Assembly (NCBI GenBank): GCA_016648135.1
Contig: JADDOH010002630.1
Location: 1 to 64,000 of the forward strand
Reading direction: 5' to 3'
Source of the DNA: Agrypnia vestita
Lineage: Eukaryota > Arthropoda > Insecta > Trichoptera > Phryganeidae
DNA: 64,000 nt
Part shown: positions 1-10,243 of the stretch, piece after piece
How the letters are laid out: every line of letters starts with the position of its first letter
Numbering within the stretch: the stretch's first letter is position 1
Notes under the pieces: model-generated
Told to the model about the DNA's origin: nothing
Database searches by the model: none
What the model saw: the letters and a program-made list of their open reading frames with translations, nothing else
Program-made: the position numbers and the translations under genes

Positions 1-1493
1 CCCCCGTATTTGCATGCCGGACCGCCAGTACGGTCGCGGGTTTCATTTCCAACATGCTTTCTGATGGTTGGCAGGCCTCTCGTGGCCAAGCCGATTCTCC
101 TCTTCGGAGGAAGTCAGGACCGCCAAACCACATACCGTCCGCTGACAGGTTTTGAGGATCGCCATCCCTGGTGCCGATATCCGCCGGGTTATGACGCGTA
201 GGGACCCATTTCCAGTCCGTGACTTCGGTCAGCTCGTCAATCTCCCCCAGACGGTTCGCTACGAAAGCTGAATATGATCGAGGATCGGTTCGTATCCAGC
301 ACAGGACCGTTGTAGAGTCGGTCCAATACTGAGTTTTGACAATTTCACATCGGTGTTCTCTTTTTATGGTGGCCGCTAATCGTGCGGCCAGAAGTGCCGC
401 TTGAAGTTCCATACGTGGACTGGACAAGGGTTTCAAAGGCGCCACCTTGCATTTTGCCGATATGAAGGCTACGTCCGAGCCGCCCTCTCCTTGCTCGGCA
501 AAATACGCAATGGCACAGCATGCTTTTTCCGAAGCATCACTAAAAACATGTAAAACAACTTTGCTGTCTCGACGCGAAATACATGGTCGAGCGATCACAC
601 ACACTGTTTCTTTAATTAATTGGTACCACGCGCGCCATTTTTTCGCGTGCTCGGGGCGGATTTCTTCGTCCCACCCGACCTTGGAGCGCCACACTTCCTG
701 AAGTAGTATCTTCGATCGTATCATCTGACAAGCAAGGAAGCCCACCGGATCGAAGATTCTCATCACTGCACTTAATAACTGACGTTTGGTCGGGTGGGCC
801 ACCTCCGACAGTTCTGGTAAATTCACAAACTTGAAAATGAATTTATCGGAGGCGGGCTCCCACGCTATCCCGAGCACTCTTTCAGTCGTGGTATCTTCTC
901 CAATGATGCGCATTGGCTCTACAGCCCGTAGAGCGGGATCGATATGCGCTAGCACCTGTGGGTCATTTGACGCCCAGTTCGTTAGGAGCATGCTACCTCG
1001 CCGCAGCACCTCGGACACTTCTTCCATCATTCTGATAGCTTCTTCGGTTGTGTCCACGGCGTCGAGGTAGTCATCCATATAAAAGGTCCGTTTAACCGCG
1101 TTTGCGGCGGCCGGAAATTCCGCGGCGCTGGCATCTGCGATTTTATTGCGAACATACTGCGCGCTGCTGGGCGAGCACGTCAATCCGAACACCATCGACG
1201 ACATTTGGTAGGTCGTCGGTTCCGTCTCGCCCAGTTTTGTCCACAAAAACAGCTGCGCAGCTTGGTCCACTTCTCTAATTTTTATTCGTAAAAACATTTC
1301 ACGCACGTCGGCTGCCAGCGCCACTTTCCCTTCCCGGAACCGGAACACATTCCCCAGTAATGAACTCAACATGTCCGGTCCCGTCAATAAAGCATCGTTC
1401 AGAGACACTCCTCGGCACTTGCTGGCACCGTCAAACACTATTCTGATTTTGTCAGGTTTATTTGCATTAAACACTGCAAAATGTGGCAAGTAG
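1..1493 (-). pseudogene. BEL/Pao pol: reverse transcriptase and RNase H, partial and out of frame with gag
   Basis: An open frame on the minus strand leads from the poly-A run at 1494-1500 to the window edge. It carries the RT palm signature FYMDDYLD (YMDD codons at 1070-1081) preceded by RIVFDGAS and SLNDALLTGPD, the typical BEL start of RT. Further on are an RNase H segment with VFSDASEKA and a WVPTRHNPADIGTR connection segment. It would copy element RNA into cDNA. The frame is offset by one base from the upstream gag-protease ORF, which stops at 1467-1469, so a polyprotein could be made only with frameshifting. Integrase is outside the window. I saw no stop codon in the RT frame, but the left end is cut. 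Confidence 0.88.
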
Positions 1494-3959
1494 TTTTTTT
1501 CTTTCCAGTCGTGCCTCTTCAATGGGCGAAAGGGAGTGGGCATACCCTTTCGCCAAATAATCTGCCATTTTGGCTCTGTACGCTTCGGCGAACACTGGAT
1601 TTTTCTTCATTTTCTTTTCAATACCGGCCAGGCGGTTGGCGGCGCACTGGCGGGTTTCGGGCAGCTGACTGCCCTCATTCTTCCAAAGTAGGCCTGTCTC
1701 CCCCCGGCCAGTGGGCAGCTGACGGGTGGTGGCTTCCATAATCGTCGTGGCTTTCGCATCTTCTTTATTTACGCGGGCCACGGCGGTGACTCCCAATGAG
1801 TCCACTGCGAAGTGCTCACGGACGAGAGCCTCCAAAGTATTATTTTTTTTTTTTTCAAAAGTGCCGGTAATGCTCATTACTATCGCGGAACCGGCGTGCG
1901 ACTGGTCTCCGAGTACTCCATGGGTGGCCCATCCGAGGGCCGTGCGAGAGCGGATACCGCCGCCGCGAACTTCTTCGACCTCACGTGTTACAATGAGGTG
2001 AGCGTGGTCCTGACCGATAAGTAATTGCGGCCGAACTTCACTGGCCCCGGCATGGCCCACACGCGATTTTTCGTTTCGATTGTTCATCACCCGCTGGGGT
2101 GGTAGAGCGAGTCGTCGCACGGTGCTCGCTCGCAACGGGTGGTCGGCCCCGTTGCCCCGAACTGTCACATTCACAAGTTGAGACCGGTCGTCCGACGAAC
2201 ACATCCCGTTGGCGCCGTGGATACGTAATCCACGGACCGGTCCTTGGGCCCCGACAGCGCTGGCCACACCGGCCTCGATGAGGGTAACCGTCGACCCCTC
2301 ATCGAGTAACGCGTGCACTTTGACTTGCCCTAGGGGGCCACTCACGATCACCGGAAGCACTTTTAAAAACACTGTTTGCTGGTACTCCCGGCCTCCCGTG
2401 AGGCCCACTGTGTCCCCCTTCGGAGGGACCGCGTTCGATGCCCCGCGCGATGGCATATTCGATGGAGCACCCGAGTCTCCCGCGCGCGGCGCACTATGTA
2501 GCGTGCGGTGGTGTAGCGCGCGACAACCGCTTACACCACACCGCGTGCTTCTACACTGTTGGGACCGGTGTCCCTTCACCAAACAATTGAAGCAAATGGC
2601 CATTTCTTTCACTATGGCCCATCGGTCGGCCACTGGTTTTCGCGAATACACTCCGCACTCAGACACGGGGTGTTCCGCCACTTTGCAGATACTGCACAAA
2701 ATTTCTGGTGACTTCCGATTCACTGTTTCACTGTCGCTTGTCATATTCACATGTCCGCTTCGGCGGACTGCAATTTTCTTTGATCGACATCCGGCATAAG
2801 GGGCCATCTCCATCAAGCCCACCAGCCATTCTGAAAGATCTTGGATGGTAATGTTGGTTGATCCGCCCTTCCTCGAGTTCAGCCACATGAGTCTTGCCGA
2901 CATAGGTAACTTTCCGACCCTTTCGGTCAGCAACTGTGGTGATGTCAGGTACTTGGCATCAAATCCGCGCACAGTTGCTACCACATTCCTGATGCTGATG
3001 GCGTAGTCCGTCAGAGCGTCGGTCGGCGAATCTTCAGTGATGCGAGGGTGGCGGCGCACTCGTTTCAGCATGCTATCCACAATATCTTCCGAATTTCCGA
3101 ATCGATGTTTCAACGTCCGAATTATCTCCGGCACGTTATATGGATCGACCAGCAGTGGAGCCACGGCTTCTCGTGCTCTCCCTTTCAGGGCCATCTGTAG
3201 TCTGATGATGTTCTCAGCAGCTGATAGTCCACACAGCGCCGTGGACTGCTCATATTGAGCGTAGAAAGTTGGCCACTCGAAGGGATCCCCAGTAAAGTGT
3301 GGAAGCTCCTTGGCTCCCGATTGTCGTGCCAAAATCGCTGACACTTGAGCTTCTCCATTGGCAGTGTGCGATCGGGGGCTCTCGGTTTGGCGGTTTCTTC
3401 GGATGGCTTCTTCAATCCAAGAAGTCACCATTTCTTCAGGGTCGGGTTGGTTCAAAACCCAATCTCGGGTGAACGCACTCGCTCCTGGGCACCGCTCCGG
3501 CAGTGCTGATGGGTTGGAAGAGGTGTGTAAGGCCTCGTCCCTTGCGGTTTCAGCCGCATCTCGGATGGTACGCCTGGCCGCGGCGTCCACAGAAGGTGCC
3601 TTGTTCGGGGCACCAAGTGGTTGCTGCTCAATACTCACCAGGCCCTTTTCAGGGCTACCAGATGTGTCGATTCTCGTCGCAGCTCCGGCTGCGCTCATCC
3701 TGGGAATCGTCGTCTGGCTGGCAGTACACACGCGGATTAGCGCATCCGCGTGCTCTCGTTGGAGATCTCTTGCGTGTTGTTGCTGTCGACGGAGCTCTGC
3801 CCTCAAATTGCGGATGGTGTCCTCCGTCGTCACGGAATCCCGTGTCTCCCTCGTGGAGTCACGGTCTCCGTCGGAACCGGCCTGTTCCGACTCATCTCGA
3901 TGAAGTTCTTCCTCCTCTCGGTCACGGGCGTGACCCGATCGTAGTCCTGATCGTGACAT
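1467..3959 (-). CDS. BEL/Pao gag-protease polyprotein, 830 aa
   Basis: An 830-codon ORF. Residues about 1-150 are charged and low complexity. Residues about 205-360 match the DUF1759 gag core (PHFTGDPFEWPTFYAQYE, then LKHRFG). Residues about 420-490 hold Cys/His knuckles, including CFNCLVKGHRSQQC. Residues about 535-660 form the retropepsin-like DUF1758 protease with LLDEGSTVTLIE; its catalytic Asp is residue 553. Beyond about residue 800 the frame should continue into RT, but it terminates after the A7 run with a short off-frame tail. The first ATG (3957-3959) follows an in-frame leader. The product would form capsid particles and mature them. Either this copy gained or lost an A, or the element uses frameshifting. 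Confidence 0.9.
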   Translation of the reverse strand: MSRSGLRSGHARDREEEELHRDESEQAGSDGDRDSTRETRDSVTTEDTIRNLRAELRRQQQHARDLQREHADALIRVCTASQTTIPRMSAAGAATRIDTSGSPEKGLVSIEQQPLGAPNKAPSVDAAARRTIRDAAETARDEALHTSSNPSALPERCPGASAFTRDWVLNQPDPEEMVTSWIEEAIRRNRQTESPRSHTANGEAQVSAILARQSGAKELPHFTGDPFEWPTFYAQYEQSTALCGLSAAENIIRLQMALKGRAREAVAPLLVDPYNVPEIIRTLKHRFGNSEDIVDSMLKRVRRHPRITEDSPTDALTDYAISIRNVVATVRGFDAKYLTSPQLLTERVGKLPMSARLMWLNSRKGGSTNITIQDLSEWLVGLMEMAPYAGCRSKKIAVRRSGHVNMTSDSETVNRKSPEILCSICKVAEHPVSECGVYSRKPVADRWAIVKEMAICFNCLVKGHRSQQCRSTRCGVSGCRALHHRTLHSAPRAGDSGAPSNMPSRGASNAVPPKGDTVGLTGGREYQQTVFLKVLPVIVSGPLGQVKVHALLDEGSTVTLIEAGVASAVGAQGPVRGLRIHGANGMCSSDDRSQLVNVTVRGNGADHPLRASTVRRLALPPQRVMNNRNEKSRVGHAGASEVRPQLLIGQDHAHLIVTREVEEVRGGGIRSRTALGWATHGVLGDQSHAGSAIVMSITGTFEKKKNNTLEALVREHFAVDSLGVTAVARVNKEDAKATTIMEATTRQLPTGRGETGLLWKNEGSQLPETRQCAANRLAGIEKKMKKNPVFAEAYRAKMADYLAKGYAHSLSPIEEARLERKKLLATFCSV

Positions 3960-4252
3960 TGTCGCTGGTGACGTGTAGCTGACGCGTAGAACGGAGATCC
4001 GGCTCGAAGGACCAGCTGTTCCGGACGGGAACGCGCAAAAATATGGGGTGATTCCACCGCCTTACGGTCAGGTCAACCTGATGGCACCGATATCGCAGAT
4101 TCTCAGACGAAAGCGAGATCGTATAAAAATTCGCTGAGAATCTTAGAGCGGTCCAAAGGCTGAAGCAGGAGTCGAGTAGAGAAGAAGAGAAAGTCGCAAG
4201 TAGATCTGGAGGTGAACGCAGGAGCAGAACTGAATTCTGGGTTCCTGCGCCA

Positions 4253-4463
4253 CGTAATTTATTTCATCAAAAAATCAGGGCCCGCACGCCCAGGCGCATT
4301 TTCAACGACCAGTCAGAGGTCGGCATTTCGGAAACCGACGACACCGACCTCTGTCTGACGGCGGGATCACTACTCATAATTCGAGTCGCAGCTCTATGAG
4401 CAGTGGTCCCGTATTCAAAATATTAATAAACATGTAACTAAACATTCTACTATAGTTATAACA
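4253..4463 (-). repeat. Putative 5' LTR of the BEL element, with adjacent primer-binding site
   Basis: On the minus strand a segment starting TGTTATAAC (ending 4463 on +) contains an AATAAA signal and runs to about 4253. It is followed at 4252-4239 by TGGCGCAGGAACCC, which has the TGG start expected of a tRNA primer-binding site. The partner LTR is outside the window, so both borders are guesses. The 3' border does not show the usual CA. Confidence 0.4.
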
Positions 4464-4722
4464 TACTATTTTTACACATTTATATTTTATCTTTCTTTTG
4501 TTTCAATAACAAATGTCTCTCAGGTTCATCCTTCATGGAGATAATCGATAAAAAGGGGGCCAGACTCGCCAAGCTGGGTGCAATAATTTCGTATATTTGG
4601 TCTCTCTGGCGAGCCTGGCTACACAAATTCAATATTTTTTCTACATAAAATTATGTAAAGCCATATACAAGTGATTGCGAACAAAATCATATTAATTTTT
4701 ACATTTTATAATTTTTGTATAA

Positions 4723-4900
4723 AAATGGCGACTTCGGCACGGTACCGATGTCGCAAGAGGGTACTGAATTGTGTTTGATAAAAATGGCGACTTTGGCACG
4801 GTACCGATAAAATGGCGACTTCGGCACGGTACTGATGTCGCTAGAGGGTAAAACCGATGCCCCCGGACTGTGGCGATACCGTACTGCAGTCGCCCAATAT
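4723..4900. repeat. Short interspersed direct repeats, ATGGCGACTTCGGCACGGTA unit
   Basis: Three near-identical units (about 4724, 4783 and 4810) start with ATGGCGACTT(C/T)GGCACGG, then TACCGATGTCGC or a variant, then AGAGGGTA. A fourth, diverged partial unit lies at 4870-4892. Spacing is irregular. The family is unknown. Confidence 0.7.
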
Positions 4901-5376
4901 TACGATTTGGGAAGATTAAAATCTTTTTCAAGAATCAAATCATGCCGCCGCGATTTCTTCTTACATCGCTTACAACATACACAAAAACATTTTTAACAAC
5001 AAAATTAATCCGATAACGACCTCCCAGTGATGTCAAAAATAAACTTTAAAAAACATACATACAAAAATTACAATAAATAACTTCGGTTATTTTTAATAAA
5101 AAATGCGTCGAGCGCGCTAGGCATACCCAAAGAGTTTTATTTATTCTTGCCCATCTGCGCGCTCGCGCTCACAATTCATGTGATAAAAAATGCAATAATT
5201 AATTCTAAAAAATCAAAATACAAAAAAATCACTTTTTTCTTTAATAAAATGTTCATCAGTGCCAACATTTGGAGATTGGTAAAAAAGGCCCGATTAAGGG
5301 CCACCGGTTTTTTCTTGTCCGACACAGTATATATATATATATAGATAGAATATATTCTATAGATAGGTATATTCTA

Positions 5377-5620
5377 TCATGGGTGGAAATGGCGAATGTT
5401 ACAATTGTGTAAAGTGATCACTTAAGCCAACCATAAAAAGACAGGTCATAAGTCCTGTTACACCCAAATGACTTCTATACCTACTTTCCCATAATTAATA
5501 CAGTTTCGTCTCTGTGAGATATCTATAATATACACTAATTGATTAATAATGTCTCTGTGACATAAATCCAGCACTGTTCTGAAAGATTTGAACAAACTCA
5601 AAATATTCTGAATTAAAATA
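5377..5620. repeat. Foldback family 1, single arm
   Basis: Matches the right arm of the two-armed element at 7210-7798 (GTGATCACTTAAGCCAACCA, then CTGTGAGATATCTATAATAT, then aactcaaaatattct). No second arm was found on its left side. Ends about 320 bp before exon 1. Confidence 0.7.
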
Positions 5621-5942
5621 TTGAATACCCACCTTGACCCAGAATTCTCATTAATATTATAAAAATGTTTATTTTATATAAACATATAAAAAATAAATAA
5701 AACAATGTAGCGTAATTATATATGTTTGTCTAGAATTATATGTTTTGTTCAATGAAATAAGTGGATTTTTCATTACTGGTCGCATGTAACATTTGTACCG
5801 TAATAAGGCTGGAGCCTAGCATAATAATAATATTAATAATTGATAGTTTGATGATTATGTAGTATATTCTTTCGCAGTATTGTTGCATCTTATAAGATTG
5901 AAAATTATTACAATAATTTATTTGTACACAATGGTATTTCAG

Positions 5943-6119
5943 GCGCCGCCCAGCCGACCATTGTCACTAGCCACCAACGCTTCAGCAGAACTCGGCGGTT
6001 ACGGTTTGGCCTTGGAAGAAGTCTTGACGTGGTTACTGGAAGCTGAGGACAGATTGACGTCTCATCCCATGATTACCAACGACCTGAATGCTATCAAGGA
6101 GCACTTTCACAATCACGAG
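5943..6119 (+). CDS. Dys: Dystrophin exon 1 of window: end of hinge 1, start of spectrin repeat 1
   Basis: 177 bp, enters and leaves in phase 0, between the acceptor TATTTCAG and the donor GAG|GTTAGT. Encodes 59 residues: a Pro/Ser/Ala-rich tail (APPSRPLS) like the end of hinge 1, then GLALEEVLTWLLEAEDRL, helix A of spectrin repeat 1. Dystrophin is the cytoplasmic rod linking cortical actin to the dystroglycan complex at the muscle membrane; this exon opens the rod. The match to vertebrate dystrophin here is among the clearest in the gene. Upstream coding exons (CH domains) lie outside the window. Confidence 0.93.
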
Positions 6120-6621
6120 GTTAGTTAGAATCAGATTTGGTTCCAGGATTATTCACTGGCTCGTTAAATTATGTTTCTGGTTAATCATTATTGTGGATTG
6201 TATCCGGATAAATGACCAAGAGTGTGACTTTATTTCAAGAATTAGATTATTAATACATACATATATTTCACTGCTAGTCTTAGATTGTAACATGTCAAAA
6301 AATGGCATACTGAGATAATTGGATTCAAAGATTTAAAGGCTTGTTGCACTTGGCTGAATATAACCATTTAAATTAAGAATGATTCTAAATAATTCAGTCA
6401 GAAACCATCCTTGCTTCTGAATTATGATGCTAGCTTGCTAAATGCAATTATACTTGACTAAATTCTTACCCTTTTAGTTGAGATATAATCTAAGACATAA
6501 AAGTATTTTCATCGAGCAATTTTGAGATGACTCATCACGTACATTATTATAACACCTACATAAACTTATGCCAAGATAAAATTTCTTTAAGAGGGCATTG
6601 CAAATAAAACAAACAGAACAC

Positions 6622-6832
6622 TGATGGTATTTTAACCGGTGAAACAATAACCGTTATTTGAGATTTGTATATGATTGCGTCGATGATTGGCAACTAATTT
6701 TCTGCAATTCGACGGGCGACCATCAGTACTAGGCAACAATTATATCTTAGTTATCAATCACCGTTACAATCAGATACAAATCCCAAATAACTGTACTGAA
6801 AATGACTAGTTAATATAACGGTTTAACCATCA
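6622..6832. mobile_element. MITE, TGATGG family, copy 1
   Basis: 211 bp. Inverted ends TGATGGTATTTTAACCGGTG and the complement of GGTTTAACCATCA. Internally nearly palindromic: TTTGAGATTTGTATATGATT facing a matching inverted stretch near 6770-6790. A second copy is at 33612-33756. The superfamily is undetermined. Confidence 0.65.
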
Positions 6833-7209
6833 CTGCAAAACACTATTTTTTTTAAATATTTTTTTTCCAAGATTCCAAGATGCAAAAGAAATTCAAGGAT
6901 TTTCTTTTCAAGTTGCATTAATTAATGATTTTTAAATTCATTTCAGGTGTGACCTGTGATTAAATATTTTTACATGATAGACTTTATGTATTCTGTTGTT
7001 AATACATACCATTATAAGTACAGTGAAACTAATAATTTATTAAAATTCGAGACTGTATCAACTAAAAAATAGCATTGATTCAAAATATGAATGTTATGAA
7101 TTATGAAAAGTCATGTCTATTCTGTACAGTTCATTTACAGTTGTGATATTTTAAAAATATTTTTATATTTATGTTTGCAATATCTTAATAACTCAAGGAA
7201 AGCTTTAGA

Positions 7210-7798
7210 TTTAACATTAATGTATATTATAGATATCTCACAGAGACAAAACTGTATTTCTTATGGGAAAGTAGGTATAGAAGTCATTTGGGTGTACATA
7301 GGACTTATGACCTATCTTATGGTTGGCTTAAGTGATCACTTACACAATGTTACATTCGCCATTTCCACCCATGATAGAATATACCATGCCTACTAATTTT
7401 TTGGAAGTTGTATATATGTTCAAATTGTGTGAAAAGCTTTCACATATGAGTTGTAATCGCCTTTCCATGCGGCCTGTACAAAGCCATTTTCATTCCCCTA
7501 AATCCCCACAGATGTCGCTAATTATTTTAATATCGTTAATGTCGCTAATGAGAAAATCTACAATTGATTGCGGAATTTTTGAAAGCAATATACTTTTTTG
7601 TGTAATGAAAAGCCAACCATAAGATGGGTCATAAGTCCTATGTACACCCGAATGACTTCTATACCTACTTTCCCATAAGAAATACAGTTTTGTCTCTGTG
7701 AGATATCTATAATATACATTAATTGATTAATAATGTCTCTGTGACATAAATCCAGCACTGTTCTGAAGGATTTGAACAAACTCAAAATATTCTGACTT
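7210..7798. repeat. Foldback family 1, two arms
   Basis: Left arm about 7221-7345 and right arm about 7610-7731 are near-perfect reverse complements over roughly 110 bases (ATAGATATCTCACAGAGACA against TGTCTCTGTGAGATATCTAT). The loop is about 265 bp. An extra right flank with TGACATAAATCCAGCACTGT is shared with the copies at 5377 and 31678. No transposase is visible. Confidence 0.85.
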
Positions 7799-7877
7799 AG
7801 ATTTAACATAGTCTAAGACAAGGGATGCGATTTGTCAATTATGATTTGACTGTTAATCCTCTTGAAAATGTTTCCAG

Positions 7878-8110
7878 AAATTCATGCTGGAGCTGTCTGA
7901 GAATCAAGTGCGTGTGGGCGCTGTACTAGAAGAAGGAGCGCGCCTTCTTGCGGAACAGAGGCTCTCCCGGGACGAGGCCTCGGAGGTGAGACTTCAGATG
8001 AGGCTGCTGCGGGAGCGCTGGGAAGGTCTGAGATTGCGCGCCATGGATCACCAGAGTCAGGTGCACGCTGCCCTCATCAAGGGACAGCAAGATCAGATCG
8101 ACAAATTCAG
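7878..8110 (+). CDS. Dys: Dystrophin exon 2: spectrin repeat 1 into repeat 2
   Basis: 233 bp between TTTCCAG and TTCAG|GTCAGT; enters in phase 0, leaves with two bases of a split Arg codon. Encodes KFMLELSENQVRVG, then a long helix with WEGLRLRAMDHQSQVHAAL. This is the repeat-1 B/C helix pattern and the heptad continuation into repeat 2. The GEN-rich helix layout and the conserved Trp (W of RERW) match the dystrophin family. Coding GC is higher than in the flanking introns. Confidence 0.93.
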
Positions 8111-8928
8111 GTCAGTTTTTATAACAGATTAATCAAAATTATAATAAAAATACCTGTAATATTGCGGGTACATTATAAAATCTTAAAAGGTCATGTTTTT
8201 ATAATACTTTTGTTATCAGAAAATAAAATTATATCCGAGTGTCTTTCAACTAAAAACTTTGGGGGACTCTTTTTCATTCAATTTTGAATAGAAAATATTT
8301 TTTGGGTTTGGGTGAAATGTCAATAGTTAAGGAGATAAGCGACATCAAAATTTGCATTTTTTTTCAATATTTCTTTGATGTTTATCTTCTGTTAAACTTT
8401 GAAGCATCATTTAAGTAGCTTATAATGAATATTAAAAAATTCATTCGCTTTGACATTTGAATCAAAGTGTTTTTGGTCACTTGTCAAGTAAAATGATTAA
8501 AACTACAGAAATTTTAACTAAATTTTTTGCAAGCTTTTCATCATTTTATTTGACGTATATCAAAGCGAATGAATTTTTAATATTCAACATACGTTACTTT
8601 CATGATTCTCCAATGTTATACATAAGATAGGTCAGAAATATTGAAAAAAAATGCAAACTTTTATCTAGAAATTTTGTACAAAAGTGTAAATAATATTTTC
8701 TATTCAAAATTGAATGAAGAAGTCTCCCCCGAAGTTTTTGCTACTAGCTATGAGACACCTTGTATACAAGTGGTGAGGGCACAACACATTTGTATAATTT
8801 TCTCAATCCTGAGAAAATTATTTCTGAATTTCTATACCTAGTAGATTTGGGAACCAAAAATAAAATAAATGTGTTAAAAATAAGATAATGTTTTATAAAA
8901 GTTTCTGTTATACATATATTAATTTTAG
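8111..8928 (+). other. Dys: Dys intron mostly made of foldback family 2
   Basis: 818 bp GT-AG intron. About 530 bp of it is the palindromic element at 8238-8770. Confidence 0.85.
8238..8770. repeat. Foldback family 2, copy a (long palindrome)
   Basis: Two arms of about 250 bp meet near 8505. Matching pairs include CATTCAATTTTGAATAGAAA (left, about 8275) against its complement at about 8698, and AATTCATTCGCTTTGA (left) against TCAAAGCGAATGAATT (right). Outer ends resemble GTGTCT..CTA and TAG..GAGACACCTTGTA. Other copies are at 30879, 33775 and 61662. Confidence 0.85.
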
Positions 8929-9113
8929 ACAATGGTTGACTCAGACGGAAGATCGCATTTCACTTATGGGGGCCTTCAGTGGTGGGTCGAAAGAGGTGGA
9001 CGCTCAGATAGAAGCAGTGAAGGCGCTGCAGTCAGATTTAGAAGATCAACAGCCACTTGTCAACTCGTTGGCTAACTGTGTGGTAGTTGTGGACGACGAT
9101 CAACAAGACACAG
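8929..9113 (+). CDS. Dys: Dystrophin exon 3: spectrin repeat 2
   Basis: 185 bp, acceptor AATTTTAG, donor ACACAG|GTGGAG. Completes the split Arg codon and leaves one base. Encodes QWLTQTEDRISLM (helix A) and ends with VNSLANCVVVVDD, a signature that vertebrate dystrophin and utrophin carry at the same place in repeat 2. This motif was decisive for naming the gene dystrophin and not spectrin, nesprin or MACF. Confidence 0.95.
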
Positions 9114-9232
9114 GTGGAGTTTTATTACAAGTATTTTCGTTCTTTTAATTCTCAGATTAAAAAAAAAAATCAGTATTTCCAATTAATATATTAATTTAAT
9201 TTAATTTTTTATTGTGTTGATTGTGATTTTAA

Positions 9233-9686
9233 CCGGTTATATGCCGGAGCTTAGATCTACGTGACAACTTTTGTACCCTCCGTATTCGGGAGCTGAGATA
9301 TGCGCTCTCTAGACATGTATGCGAATAAAATTACGTATTTTTATAATCTTTGATATATTTAGAATGACACTTTTGAAATACAATATCTGTTATTGCTTCC
9401 ATGGTTTTATTCGATAAATACGTGCATACATTTCTGACAGTAAATTTCGTTACTTTATTTTCATAATAAATGAATAAGTAATTATTGCATAAGTAATTAT
9501 TGAAGTGTAAATAATTATTGAAGTTTGTATATTGAGAAACCAGACACTCCGACTTTTTAGAGATTATTGTTGATTTTTACATGAATATACCCATCACAAA
9601 AAAGTGTCTAAAAAAGAGCAATCGTGTGCGAAAGTGCGCTGCAGACAGGGTACATTCCGCGTTACGTACGGGCAGCATAAGACCGG
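9233..9686. mobile_element. TTAA-flanked inverted-repeat MITE
   Basis: Bordered on both sides by TTAA (9229-9232 and 9687-9690). Ends CCGGTTATATGCCGG and the complement of GGCAGCATAAGACCGG are imperfect inverted repeats, continuing with a TGTACCCT block at the same depth in each arm. TTAA duplication is typical of piggyBac-type insertion, but the terminal CCGG is not the usual piggyBac end, so the assignment is tentative. Confidence 0.55.
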
Positions 9687-9744
9687 TTAAGAAAATACAA
9701 TAAATTTTAGATTGGGTGAAAGACATTAATTATTAACTTTACAT

Positions 9745-9915
9745 AACATCTTTCCATTTAAGAAAGACAATTGAATTAATATGTGTAAGCCGTGCATACG
9801 ACGCACATCGTTTATATTCATGTTCGTGATTATACCCGTAAACACATACATATATAAGCCATAAGCACAGCTTACAGATACTATTTCGATTATCTTTCTT
9901 AAATGAAAAGATGTT
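9745..9915. mobile_element. Small MITE-like element with 24-bp inverted ends
   Basis: AACATCTTTCCATTTAAGAA on the left faces TTCTTAAATGAAAAGATGTT on the right, about 170 bp apart. No coding content. Confidence 0.55.
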
Positions 9916-10243
9916 TACCTGACTGAGTTTAATAATATTTTTATATTTTACTACTTATGTTTCAAGAGTAACAGAATCTCTCATTGACAGGTTAAGTATT
10001 GAATTTAATGTTTAATACTTCACCTGTGACTGTAACTTAACTTATTATTTAATCATAAAATAATAAATCATTGAATTTTGTTTGTAAAATATGTTAAACT
10101 TTTTACACAGAGTTTTCTGCATTGGGGTGTATCACTTGTCAAAGTTGGTAATGTCTTACATTTCTTTTTCGCTAATACAATCATAATAAAAATCTATTTA
10201 TAATGGTCATGCAAGATGGTAATGTTGTATTATATTTTGATAG

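Larger units (their letters stand above)
1..4463 (-). mobile_element. BEL/Pao LTR retrotransposon, 5' part, truncated by window edge
   Basis: Read on the minus strand: a putative 5' LTR, a leader, a gag/zinc-knuckle/aspartic-protease ORF, then reverse transcriptase and RNase H running off position 1. Integrase and the 3' LTR would lie left of the window. The order gag-PR-RT-RH, the DEGS protease site and the YMDD box identify the BEL/Pao superfamily. It lies antisense to Dys, upstream of the first Dys exon seen here, so it probably sits in an earlier Dys intron (inferred). The long open frames point to a fairly young copy, but a one-base shift separates protease from RT. Confidence 0.93.
4464..5942 (+). 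other. Dys: Intronic sequence upstream of first visible Dys exon
   Basis: AT-rich, without supportable exons. It holds the 4.7-4.9 kb GC-rich direct repeats, a short (TA)n run at 5327-5342 and a one-armed copy of foldback family 1 at 5377-5620. Its 3' end is the acceptor ATTTCAG before 5943. It belongs to the Dys intron that precedes repeat 1. Confidence 0.7.
6120..7877 (+). other. Dys: Dys intron with one MITE and one foldback element
   Basis: 1758 bp GT-AG intron. Contains a TGATGG-ended MITE (6622-6832) and a two-armed foldback family 1 element (7210-7798) that ends 79 bp before the next exon. The remainder is AT-rich without recognisable content. Confidence 0.85.
9114..10243 (+). other. 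Dys: Dys intron with a TTAA-flanked MITE and a small hairpin element
   Basis: 1130 bp GT-AG intron. Contains a TTAA-bordered inverted-repeat element (9233-9686) and a 170-bp element with 24-base inverted ends (9745-9915). The remainder is AT-rich. Confidence 0.8.

Noticed and set aside
7103..7809. Two opposed ORFs with almost the same peptide (IIDISQRQNCISYGKVG)
   Set aside because: The shared peptide is due to the inverted arms of foldback family 1; no start context, no homologue known, and the single-arm copy at 5377 breaks the frame.
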